Assembly: GCF_000829825.1 (NCBI RefSeq)
Contig: NZ_JXSL01000025.1
Coordinates: forward strand, 124,001-188,000
Reading direction: 5' to 3'
From: Paramagnetospirillum magnetotacticum MS-1
Lineage (GTDB): Bacteria > Pseudomonadota > Alphaproteobacteria > Rhodospirillales > Magnetospirillaceae
Length of the DNA stretch: 64,000 nucleotides
Shown: positions 57,365-64,000 of the stretch, in pieces
Numbering within the stretch: the first letter of the stretch is position 1
Layout of the letters: each line of letters begins with the position of its first letter
Notes under the pieces: model-generated
Told to the model about the DNA's origin: nothing
Database searches by the model: none
The model's input: only the letters and a program-made list of their open reading frames with translations
Position numbers and translations under genes: made by a program

Positions 57365-58891
57365 ATGTCCGCCAATCTGTTCGAGCTGTTCCGCTCGCGC
57401 TTTCCCGCCGACCGGTCGCGGACCTTCATCGAGGTGCCCGGCGGGGTGACCATCAGCTATGCCGATCTCGAGGCCATGAGCGCGCGCTATGCCCACGCCC
57501 TGGTTGAAGCCGGGGTCAAGCCCGGCGACCGGGTGGCGGTGCAGGTGGACAAGTCGGCCGAGGCGGTGGTGCTTTACCTCGCCTGCCTGCGGTCGGGCTC
57601 GGTGCTGTTGCCCTTGAACACCGCCTATCAGGCGGGCGAGCTGGAATACTTCCTCTCCGACGCCGCTCCGGCCGCCGTGGTCTGCCAGCCCCATCGCTTG
57701 GCCGAGCTGGAAGGCCTGGCCGCCAAGGCGGGCATCACGACCTGCGTCATGACGCTGGGCGCCAGCGGCGACGGCACCTTGCCCGAGCGCGCCAAGGGCA
57801 AGGCGGAGAGCTTCGCGACGGTGCCCAGGGGCGGCGACGACATGGGCGCCATCCTCTATTCCTCGGGCACCACCGGGCGGCCCAAGGGCGCCATGATGAG
57901 CCACACCAATCTCGGCTCCAATTCCCAGACCCTGCACAGGCTGTGGGGGTTCAAGCCCGATGACGTGCTGTTGCACTGCCTGCCCATCTTCCACACCCAT
58001 GGGCTGTTCGTGGCCATCAACTGCGTGCTCTTGAACGGCAGCGCCATGATCTTCTGCCCCAAATTCGACGCCGAGCAGGCCATCGGACTCTTGAAGCGCG
58101 CCACGGTGTTCATGGGGGTGCCCACCTTCTACACCCGCTTCCTGACCAGCCCCAACCTGACGCCCCAGGCGTGTTCCCATATGCGGCTGTTCATCTCGGG
58201 TTCGGCGCCTTTGCTGGAAGAGACCTTCAACGCCTTCAAGGACCGCACCGGGTTCACCATCCTGGAACGCTACGGCATGACCGAAGGTGGCATGTTCACC
58301 TCCAATCCGCTCGATGGCGACCGCCGGGCGGGGACGGTGGGCTTTCCCCTGCCCGATGTCGAGCTTCGCATCACCGGCGAGGATGGCCGCATCCTGCCCC
58401 AGGGCGAGGTGGGCATCATCGAGGTCAAGGGCCCCAACATCTTCAAGGGCTATTGGAACATGCCCGAGAAGACCAAATCCGACTTCACCCCCGACGGCTT
58501 TTTCAAGTCGGGCGATGTGGGCGTCATCGATGAGCGGGGCTATGTCTCCATCGTCGGCCGCGCCAAGGATCTGATCATCTCGGGCGGCTTCAACGTCTAC
58601 CCGAAGGAGGTGGAGGACTTCATCGACCGCCTGCCTGGCGTGGTGGAATCCGCCGTGGTCGGCATGCCGCATCCCGATTTCGGCGAGGCCGGTCTGGCTA
58701 TCGTGGTGGCCGAGAAAGGCGCCGCCGTCACGCCGGACGGGGTGATCGACGCGCTCAAAGGCCTTCTCGCCAATTTCAAGGTGCCCAAACAGGCCGTGGT
58801 GGTCAGCGAATTGCCGCGCAACGCCATGGGCAAGGTGCAAAAGAACGTGCTGCGCGACTCTTATGCCGAGATGTGGAAGGCCAATCTGTGA
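57365..58891 (+). CDS. Malonyl-CoA synthetase-like AMP-dependent ligase
   Basis: A 508-residue ligase with ATP loop ILYSSGTTGRPKGAMMSH, LPIFHTHGLFVAINC, ERYGMTEGGMFTSNP, and the hinge GRAKDLIISGGFNVYPKE; catalytic Lys is in MGKVQKNVLRD. The HTHGLF segment and length fit malonyl-CoA synthetase (MatB). ATG 57365 follows GGGAG by eight bases. It overlaps the next start by one base. No malonyl-CoA decarboxylase (matA) gene is present nearby, so a related acid is possible. Confidence 0.82.
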   Translation: MSANLFELFRSRFPADRSRTFIEVPGGVTISYADLEAMSARYAHALVEAGVKPGDRVAVQVDKSAEAVVLYLACLRSGSVLLPLNTAYQAGELEYFLSDAAPAAVVCQPHRLAELEGLAAKAGITTCVMTLGASGDGTLPERAKGKAESFATVPRGGDDMGAILYSSGTTGRPKGAMMSHTNLGSNSQTLHRLWGFKPDDVLLHCLPIFHTHGLFVAINCVLLNGSAMIFCPKFDAEQAIGLLKRATVFMGVPTFYTRFLTSPNLTPQACSHMRLFISGSAPLLEETFNAFKDRTGFTILERYGMTEGGMFTSNPLDGDRRAGTVGFPLPDVELRITGEDGRILPQGEVGIIEVKGPNIFKGYWNMPEKTKSDFTPDGFFKSGDVGVIDERGYVSIVGRAKDLIISGGFNVYPKEVEDFIDRLPGVVESAVVGMPHPDFGEAGLAIVVAEKGAAVTPDGVIDALKGLLANFKVPKQAVVVSELPRNAMGKVQKNVLRDSYAEMWKANL

Positions 58892-59925
58892 TGAGTTCTG
58901 AAATCCATTTCGAGCGCACCGGCCATCTCGGGCGCATCACCCTGGACCGGCCCAAGGCGCTGAACGCGCTGACGCTCGATCAGGTGCACGCCATGCATCC
59001 CAAGCTGGACGCCTGGGCCGCCGACCCGGAGGTCACCTGCATCACCATCGAGGGCGCAGGCGAGAAGGCGTTTTGCGCCGGTGGCGACATCAAGCAGCTT
59101 TATGAGGCCTGCAAGGCGGGCGACCTGGAATTCGCCGCTGCCTTCTATCGGGACGAATACCGGCTCAACCGCCGCATCAAGACCAGCCCGAAGCCTTACG
59201 TCGCGTTGATCGACGGCATTGTCATGGGCGGCGGCGTCGGCGTCTCGGTACACGGGCTTTACCGCGTGGCCACCGAGCGCACCTTGTTCGCCATGCCCGA
59301 AACCGGCATCGGCTTCTTCCCCGATGTGGGCGGGTCCTATTTCCTGCCCCATCTTCCCGGTGCCATCGGCATGTATCTCGGCCTGACCGGGGCAAGGCTG
59401 AAGGCGGCGGACACCTTGCATGTGGGCGTCGCCACCCATTTCGTGGAAAGCGCCAGCCTGCCCGCCCTGATCGAGGCACTGTCAGAGGCCCGCGACGCCG
59501 CCGAGGTCAAGGCCAGTCTGGACGGCTTCGCCTCTGATCCCGGTCCGGCCGCCATCGATTCCAGGCGGGACATCATTGACCGCTGTTTCGGCAAGTCCAG
59601 CCTGACCGAGGTCTTTGCCGCCCTGGAAGCCGAAAGCGATCCTTTCGCCGCCGAGACCCTGGCCACCATCCGCGCCAAGTCGCCCCATCTGGTGGCGGTC
59701 AGCTTCGAGATGATCCGGCGCGGCGCGTCCCTGTCCTTCGACGAATGCATGAAGATGGAGTTCCGTCTGGCTTTGGCGCTGGCGCCCGCCCATGACTTTG
59801 TCGAAGGGGTGCGCGCCCTGCTCATCGACCGCGACAACAAGCCCGTCTGGAACCCGGCGGGGTCGCAAGCCCAGGTGCTGGCCCATTTCGACGCGGTTCC
59901 GGCCTGCGGCGATTTGACCTTTTAG
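58891..59925 (+). CDS. 3-hydroxyisobutyryl-CoA hydrolase (enoyl-CoA hydratase superfamily)
   Basis: A 344-residue crotonase-fold protein of the HIBCH group. The oxyanion-hole segments are EKAFCAGGDIKQLYEA and GIVMGGGVGVSVHG, and the acidic residues in FAMPETGIGFFPDVGGSYF fit this group. The C-terminal part (about 270-344) with SLSFDECMKMEFRLA is characteristic and absent from simple hydratases. It releases 3-hydroxyisobutyrate for MmsB. The start is translationally coupled to the ligase (TGATG). Confidence 0.9.
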   Translation: MSSEIHFERTGHLGRITLDRPKALNALTLDQVHAMHPKLDAWAADPEVTCITIEGAGEKAFCAGGDIKQLYEACKAGDLEFAAAFYRDEYRLNRRIKTSPKPYVALIDGIVMGGGVGVSVHGLYRVATERTLFAMPETGIGFFPDVGGSYFLPHLPGAIGMYLGLTGARLKAADTLHVGVATHFVESASLPALIEALSEARDAAEVKASLDGFASDPGPAAIDSRRDIIDRCFGKSSLTEVFAALEAESDPFAAETLATIRAKSPHLVAVSFEMIRRGASLSFDECMKMEFRLALALAPAHDFVEGVRALLIDRDNKPVWNPAGSQAQVLAHFDAVPACGDLTF

Positions 59926-59964
59926 AAACTAACGAGCCCCCACCCTCCCGCGCCGCGGGTCCCT

Positions 59965-59991
59965 CCCTCCCCCGGCAGAGCCGGGGGAGGG
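59965..59991. repeat. Strong hairpin in the 98-base gap before the SDR gene
   Basis: Perfect 12-bp arms CCCTCCCCCGGC/GCCGGGGGAGGG with loop AGA. The flanks (CCCCCACCCTCC and GGCTGGGGAGGGGG) extend the pairing imperfectly, forming a roughly 70-base GC-rich repeat between two cotranscribed genes. Confidence 0.7.
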
Positions 59992-60023
59992 CTGGGGAGG
60001 GGGCCTTGGATGGGAGTTCGACA

Positions 60024-60785
60024 ATGAACGTCAACGGATTGGCCGCCATCGTCACCGGCGCAGGCTCGGGTCTTGGACAAGCCACGGCGCGCGCCTTGGC
60101 CAAGGCTGGCGCCAAGGTCGCGGTGTTCGACATCAACGCCGCCAATGCCGAGGCCACGGCCAGGGAAATCGGCGGTGTCTTTGCCGCCTGCGATGTGACC
60201 GACGAGGCCTCCACCCTGGCGGCCATGGCCCATGCGCGGGCCGCCCACGGCCCGGCCCGCATCGCGGTGAGCTGCGCCGGAGTGGTGACGCCGGGCAAGG
60301 TGGTGGGGCGCAAGGGCCCCATGCCGCTGGAAACCTATGCCCGCGTCATTCAGGTCAACCTGATCGGCACCTTCAACGTCATGCGTCTTGCCGCCGCCGA
60401 TATGGCCGGGCTGGAGCCGCTGGAGGGAGGCGAGCGCGGGGTGATCGTCAACACCGCCTCCATCGCCGCCTGGGACGGGCAGGTGGGACAGTGCGCCTAT
60501 GCCTCGTCCAAGGGGGGCGTCGCCGCTCTGTCGCTGCCCGCCGCCCGCGAATTCGCACCCTTGGGCATCCGGGTCATGGCGGTGGCGCCCGGCTATATGG
60601 AGACTCCCATGCTGGCGGGCATGCCCGAGGAGGTCATGACCAATCTGGTGGCCTCGACCTTGTTTCCCCATCGCCTGGGGCGGCCCGAGGAATTTGCGCG
60701 TATGGTGTTGGCCATCTGCGACAATCCCATGCTCAACGGCAGCGCCATCCGTCTCGATGGCGCGGTCAGGATGCCGCCGCAATAG
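60024..60785 (+). CDS. Short-chain dehydrogenase, HSD10-type 3-hydroxyacyl-CoA dehydrogenase
   Basis: A 253-residue SDR. The cofactor motif is [19 protein letters not shown]-type motif SCAGVV, catalytic Ser in [13 protein letters not shown], and YASSKGG with catalytic Tyr and Lys. The TPxMxGMP-type segment [10 protein letters not shown] matches type II 3-hydroxyacyl-CoA dehydrogenase, which acts in isoleucine and fatty acid breakdown. GGGAG precedes ATG 60024. It probably belongs with the valine genes. Confidence 0.9.
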   Translation: MNVNGLAAIVTGAGSGLGQATARALAKAGAKVAVFDINAANAEATAREIGGVFAACDVTDEASTLAAMAHARAAHGPARIAVSCAGVVTPGKVVGRKGPMPLETYARVIQVNLIGTFNVMRLAAADMAGLEPLEGGERGVIVNTASIAAWDGQVGQCAYASSKGGVAALSLPAAREFAPLGIRVMAVAPGYMETPMLAGMPEEVMTNLVASTLFPHRLGRPEEFARMVLAICDNPMLNGSAIRLDGAVRMPPQ

Positions 60786-60791
60786 GGAAAC

Positions 60792-61634
60792 TTACCCTTC
60801 GGCGGGAAGCACGACACTGACCGTGGTGCCCTCGCCCTGGGCCGAGGCCACATGGATGGAGCCGCCATGGGCCTCGATCACCCTGGCGCAAATGTAAAGC
60901 CCGAGCCCGATGGAGCTTTCGCCCGCGGTTCCCTGGCTTCCCTCGGCAAAGGGATGGAACAGGGATTCCAGCTTTTGGGGCGCGATACCGATGCCGGTAT
61001 CCGTGACCTCCATGCGGGCCCAGGGCTGGCCCTCCTCGTCCTGTTCCGCGGAGAGGGCGATGGTGATGGTCGATCCGGGATGGGAAAACTTGATGGCATT
61101 GCCGATCAGATTGGTCAGAACCTGCTCGATCTTGACGCGGTCCATCAACACCCATAGCGGCCGGGATGACGTCGCCGACAGGGTAATGGATTTCTGATCA
61201 GCCAGGATCGAGGCCATGGACACGATCCGCTGCGCCAGCAACGTCATGTCGGCGGGCTGGCGATTGATGGTGAGGTGCCCGGTTTCGATGGCCGACAGCG
61301 ACAGAATGTCCTCGATCAGCGCCAGCATGTAGCCAACGGATTGCTGAATCCGTCCCACGAACTCCATCTCCTGGCCGGTGGTGGCGGTGGGCAAGAGCAG
61401 TTCGAGAATCTGGGAATAGCCGGAAATTACCGACAGCGGCGTGCGCAGATCATGGGCCAGGACGCCGAACAGTTTGTTCTTCAAGTCGTTGGCGGCGGTC
61501 AGTCTGGCATTGGCCTTGGCCAATTGGCGCTGGGTATTGACCAGTTCGCTGTTGAGGGCGCCGATGGACTCGTACATGTCGTCATCGGATTCTGGCTGAA
61601 GATGTTGACCGGAACCCTTTGTGTTCAAGGACAT
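60792..61634 (-). CDS. Soluble histidine kinase paired with the B12-binding protein
   Basis: A 280-residue kinase with no membrane segment. A coiled coil (about 20-55) leads to HisKA with His61 in LAHDLRTPLSVIS, and the ATPase domain has NLIGNAIKFS, DTGIGIAP and GLGLYICARVIEAHGG. The gene starts inside the end of the B12-binding gene (10-base overlap). GGAGG abuts ATG 61634, so a TTG at 61628 with better spacing may be the true start. With no sensor domain of its own, it likely takes its input from the B12 protein. No response regulator is adjacent. Confidence 0.88.
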   Translation of the reverse strand: MSLNTKGSGQHLQPESDDDMYESIGALNSELVNTQRQLAKANARLTAANDLKNKLFGVLAHDLRTPLSVISGYSQILELLLPTATTGQEMEFVGRIQQSVGYMLALIEDILSLSAIETGHLTINRQPADMTLLAQRIVSMASILADQKSITLSATSSRPLWVLMDRVKIEQVLTNLIGNAIKFSHPGSTITIALSAEQDEEGQPWARMEVTDTGIGIAPQKLESLFHPFAEGSQGTAGESSIGLGLYICARVIEAHGGSIHVASAQGEGTTVSVVLPAEG

Positions 61635-62338
61635 CCTCCGCGCTCGGCGATCATGACGGCCTCGGCGGCATTTTGGGCGGAGCCGTCGGCTCCCAGCTTT
61701 CGCCACAGATCCTGGTCGATGTTGAAGGGATAGCCGCCCACCAGGATGGTCGTCTTGCTCCCAAACTGTTTGCGGGCCTTGGTGACCAGGTCTTCGACCA
61801 GTCCCAGATGGGTGGTGAGGGTGGCGGAAATGGCGATCACCTCGGCCTCGGCCGAAAGGGCCATGTCCACCACGTCCGATGCCGGGATATTGGCCCCCAG
61901 ATAGTGGCTGTCCCAGCCGCTCATCTCGAAGCAATCGGCGACCATGCGGGCGCCGACCTCGTGCAGTTCCCCGCTGACGCAACAGGCCACCATGGTGCGG
62001 CGGTGACCGTCGCCCCGGAAGATGCGGGGATAGAGCTGGGACATGATCGCCTGGGTGACGGCGGTGATGTAATGTTCCTGGGCGATGGTGAGGCGGTCTA
62101 TCTGCCAAAGGCGACCCACTTCCCACAACGCAGGCTGGAAAACGTCGAGATAGATATTCTCGATGGACATGCCGCCGTCCACGGCTTCCATGATCATGGC
62201 CGTCGCCTCGTGGCGGCGGCGTGCGATCAAGGTGTTGAGATAGCGCTGAGCCATGGGGGACAACCCCCCCGTTCCGTCCAGATGGACGGGCTGAGGGGCG
62301 CCTATCGCCCCTTCACCGTTCCAGAATGCCGAAGCCAT
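61625..62338 (-). CDS. Stand-alone cobalamin-binding (B12 photoreceptor-like) protein
   Basis: A 237-residue protein. Residues about 30-105 form a four-helix B12-binding-2 cap and 113-235 a Rossmann B12-binding domain. The lower-ligand motif is ELHEVG (Glu124, His126, Gly129). The cap has Trp78, then nine residues, then Glu88-His89: the Wx9EH pattern known from adenosylcobalamin light sensors of the CarH/LitR group. The His that follows the Trp in CarH is Gln79 here. There is no MerR DNA-binding domain. ATG 62338 was preferred over GTGs at 62347 and 62344. It overlaps the kinase gene. Confidence 0.88.
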   Translation of the reverse strand: MASAFWNGEGAIGAPQPVHLDGTGGLSPMAQRYLNTLIARRRHEATAMIMEAVDGGMSIENIYLDVFQPALWEVGRLWQIDRLTIAQEHYITAVTQAIMSQLYPRIFRGDGHRRTMVACCVSGELHEVGARMVADCFEMSGWDSHYLGANIPASDVVDMALSAEAEVIAISATLTTHLGLVEDLVTKARKQFGSKTTILVGGYPFNIDQDLWRKLGADGSAQNAAEAVMIAERGGCP

Positions 62339-62534
62339 ACTCACCACGCTTGCAGTCTTACGGCATATTACGTATAGGCCTTAGTGATTACAAGCGAGGG
62401 GCGGCAATGGACGCAAAATTGCCTCAATCGCCAGCACAATAGCGACGGTTCCCGCCGTCACGGAACCTTCGCTTGTCCGCGTAGGGATGTGGCGATAGGA
62501 ATGCCGCGCCTCATTATTGGATGACCGGACCATC

Positions 62535-62750
62535 ATGGCCCCGACTTTGGAAGAATACTGCCACTGCCCCCACTGCAACCGCCGCACCCGCCATTCCGTG
62601 GCGCGTGAAAGGGTTCTTGCCCCGGTTCTTTGGTGCCTCTCCTGTTTCCGCATGCGGGTGGAAACGGTCAAGCCCAAGGCCAAGGCAAAGGCTGCCAGCC
62701 GTCACGCCCCGCCAACGGGGGCAGGCCAGACCTACCGTCTCGCCGGTTGA
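62535..62750 (+). CDS. Small zinc-ribbon-like protein
   Basis: A 71-residue basic protein with two CxxC pairs: YCHCPHCNRRT and LWCLSCFRMR, spaced as in small zinc ribbons. The C-terminus is rich in Lys and Ala (KPKAKAKAASR). I do not recognise a family. The ATG at 62535 has only a weak GGA upstream; a TTG at 62517 is possible. It is divergent from the B12-binding gene over 196 bases that contain nothing else I can identify. Confidence 0.55.
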   Translation: MAPTLEEYCHCPHCNRRTRHSVARERVLAPVLWCLSCFRMRVETVKPKAKAKAASRHAPPTGAGQTYRLAG

Positions 62751-62819
62751 TGGGCGGGTGGGGCAAGGCTACACTCCACCTTGCCGCCACGCATCTTTAA
62801 AGACCGGAGTTCCCCCCTC

Positions 62820-63017
62820 ATGAGCGATGTCGACGCCCTCAAGGCCGAGGTCAAGAAGCTGAACGCGCAGGCGACCCAGGCCAAGATGGACCTGCACGAC
62901 CTGTCCGAGGAACTGCCCATCGGCTGGGAGAAGATCCCCGACGTGGCGGCCCATTGCCACGACCTTTATGCCCGTTTGACCAAGGCCCGCGCCGCGCTGA
63001 AGGCGGCGGGCGGCTGA
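62820..63017 (+). CDS. CCE_0567 family (DUF683, Rop-like) small metalloprotein
   Basis: A 65-residue helical-hairpin protein. The run ALKAEVKKLNAQATQAKMDL followed by HDLSEELPIGWEKIPDVA matches, from memory, the CCE_0567 family, best known from nitrogen fixation gene clusters and reported to bind metal through His residues. Here there are His in DLHDL and AAHCHDL. GGAG lies 11 bases before the ATG. No nif gene is in the window, so its context is unusual. Confidence 0.82.
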   Translation: MSDVDALKAEVKKLNAQATQAKMDLHDLSEELPIGWEKIPDVAAHCHDLYARLTKARAALKAAGG

Positions 63018-63024
63018 AGATTCC

Positions 63025-63102
63025 TGTCATCCTGAACGGAGTGAAGGATCTTTCAACCGGTAACGGTGCCTGAAGGGCCCTTCGCTTGCGCTCAGGGTGA
63101 CA
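63025..63102. repeat. Palindromic repeat element before murI
   Basis: The ends TGTCATCCTGA and TCAGGGTGACA are inverted with one mismatch, and inside are GGAGTGAAGGATCTTTC and GGGCCCTTCGCTTGCGC. It fills most of the gap between the CCE_0567-type gene and the end of murI. It starts like the elements at 30172 and 18469. Confidence 0.7.
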
Positions 63103-63107
63103 GAGGT

Positions 63108-63929
63108 CTAGCCCAGATCGATGGTCTCGACCTCGGATTCCGGAATTGTCCAGGGCACGAAAACCTTCGAGACGCGGGCAAAGCGCTCGGGCGCGTCGGT
63201 GGCGAGGTAGCGCACGCGGGACGGGCCGCCTTCATTGCAGAGCCTGCGCAGGCTCAGCAGATCCTCCAGCACCATGGCGGTGGTCGAGGCCGAATCCACC
63301 ACGGCCACGTCCCGGCCCAGCAGGCGGCGGAACAGCGGCGCCAGGGCGGGGAAGTGGGTGCAGCCCAGCAGCAGGCAATCGGCGGCTTCGGGGCCGGTGA
63401 ACAACGGCCCCAGATAATGCCGGGCGATCTGTTCGGCGATGGGGCCGTCCACCAGGCCTTCCTCGACCATGGGCACGAAGAGCGGGCAGGGAAGCTGGGT
63501 CACCAGGGCATTGGGCCGCGAATGCAGAATAGCGCGCGGATAGGACCCCGCCTGCACGGCGCTTTCGGTGGCGATGACCACGATGCGGCCTCGGGCCGAG
63601 GCGGTGGCCGCGGCCGCCGCGCCCGGCTCGACCACGCCGATCACCGGCAGGCCGGGAAAGGCGGCGCGCACGGCTTCCAGGGCGTGGGCCGAGGAGGTGT
63701 TGTCGGCGACCAAAAGCGCCTTGATGCCGTAGGCTACCAGGGCGCGGGTGGCTTCCAGGGCATAGGCCGCCACGGTCTGGGCGCTTTTGGTGCCATAGGG
63801 CAGGCGGGCGGTGTCTCCCAGATAGATCAGCGATTCGTCCGGCAGCCTCTCGCGCACCGCCTTTAGAACGGTCAGACCGCCGACGCCGGAATCGAAAATG
63901 CCGATGGGAAGGTTGGGATTGCCGCTCAT
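63108..63929 (-). CDS. murI: Glutamate racemase-like protein with altered active site
   Basis: A 273-residue protein of the glutamate racemase family, which supplies D-glutamate for peptidoglycan. IGIFDSGVGGLTVLKA, YLGDTARLPYGTKS and LLLGCTHFPALAP (Cys190) match the family. The first catalytic Cys, normally in ACNTxSA, is replaced by Asp76 (VADNTSSAHALE, codon GAC). Racemisation needs both Cys in known enzymes, so activity may be lost or changed. A 71-base tail to the window end is uninformative. Confidence 0.88.
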   Translation of the reverse strand: MSGNPNLPIGIFDSGVGGLTVLKAVRERLPDESLIYLGDTARLPYGTKSAQTVAAYALEATRALVAYGIKALLVADNTSSAHALEAVRAAFPGLPVIGVVEPGAAAAATASARGRIVVIATESAVQAGSYPRAILHSRPNALVTQLPCPLFVPMVEEGLVDGPIAEQIARHYLGPLFTGPEAADCLLLGCTHFPALAPLFRRLLGRDVAVVDSASTTAMVLEDLLSLRRLCNEGGPSRVRYLATDAPERFARVSKVFVPWTIPESEVETIDLG

Positions 63930-64000
63930 GACGTCCAGATGGGAAAATTAGGTCAGATGCATACTTAGACCTCTCCCTCATCTCCGGCAAGGGGAGGTAT

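Noticed and set aside
61625-62126. A longer histidine kinase starting at 62126
   Set aside because: The extra residues are a low-complexity shadow of the B12-binding gene; the kinase start at 61634 or 61628 fits.

Overview
The window is GC-rich, gene-dense bacterial chromosome that looks like an alphaproteobacterium of the Rhodospirillales, most likely Magnetospirillum or a close relative. That placement rests on gene content only: a class I lysyl-tRNA synthetase, the pyrB-pyrC pair, a hemerythrin protein, many cyclic-di-GMP and sensor genes, and a nitrogen-fixation-associated small metalloprotein. No rRNA, CRISPR array, insertion sequence, phage or magnetosome gene was seen. One tRNA gene, tRNA-Pro(CGG), is present.

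Layout. 1-5 kb: the end of a transglutaminase-like gene, an AMIN-MlaC fusion, tRNA-Pro with its terminator, a DoxX protein, proS and a methyltransferase. 5-16 kb: signalling genes, comprising a STAS protein divergent from a kinase/receiver/phosphatase fusion, a soluble zinc-binding-type chemoreceptor, YajQ, a PAS histidine kinase and a Cache-GAF-HD-GYP protein, with small genes and a glutathione peroxidase between them. 16-21 kb: an ABC-2 exporter pair, cobB with a repeat inserted in its reading frame, a TrpD2-like gene and a methyltransferase. 21-22 kb: a less GC-rich pocket with a minimal LuxR-type protein. 22-27 kb: a Cache adenylate cyclase and a PAS-GGDEF-EAL protein.

27-42 kb: pyrB-pyrC-plsY-cupin, lysK, a hemerythrin fused to an unrecognised domain behind a visible promoter with a palindrome, a DinG-like helicase, a 5'-nucleotidase-family protein, an AhpD-like protein, a diguanylate cyclase, a thioesterase and a universal stress protein. 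42-61 kb: a large acyl-CoA region with acyl-CoA dehydrogenases, thiolase, aldehyde dehydrogenase, CoA ligases, a full Liv-type ABC importer with an acyl-CoA synthetase gene inside it, and genes fitting valine/isoleucine breakdown (3-hydroxyisobutyrate dehydrogenase, 3-hydroxyisobutyryl-CoA hydrolase, HSD10-like dehydrogenase). A GntR regulator next to a malonyl-CoA-synthetase-like gene sits among them with TTGTATAC-type sites.

61-64 kb: the most interesting locus, a stand-alone cobalamin-binding protein with the Wx9EH signature of B12 photoreceptors, overlapping a gene for a soluble histidine kinase. Then come a zinc-ribbon protein, a CCE_0567-type protein and murI. Two textbook enzymes lack key catalytic residues: PyrC has lost the HxH metal motif, and MurI has Asp where the first catalytic Cys should be. 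Three related palindromic elements beginning with TGTCATCC or CGTCATCC are scattered through the window, one of them inside cobB.
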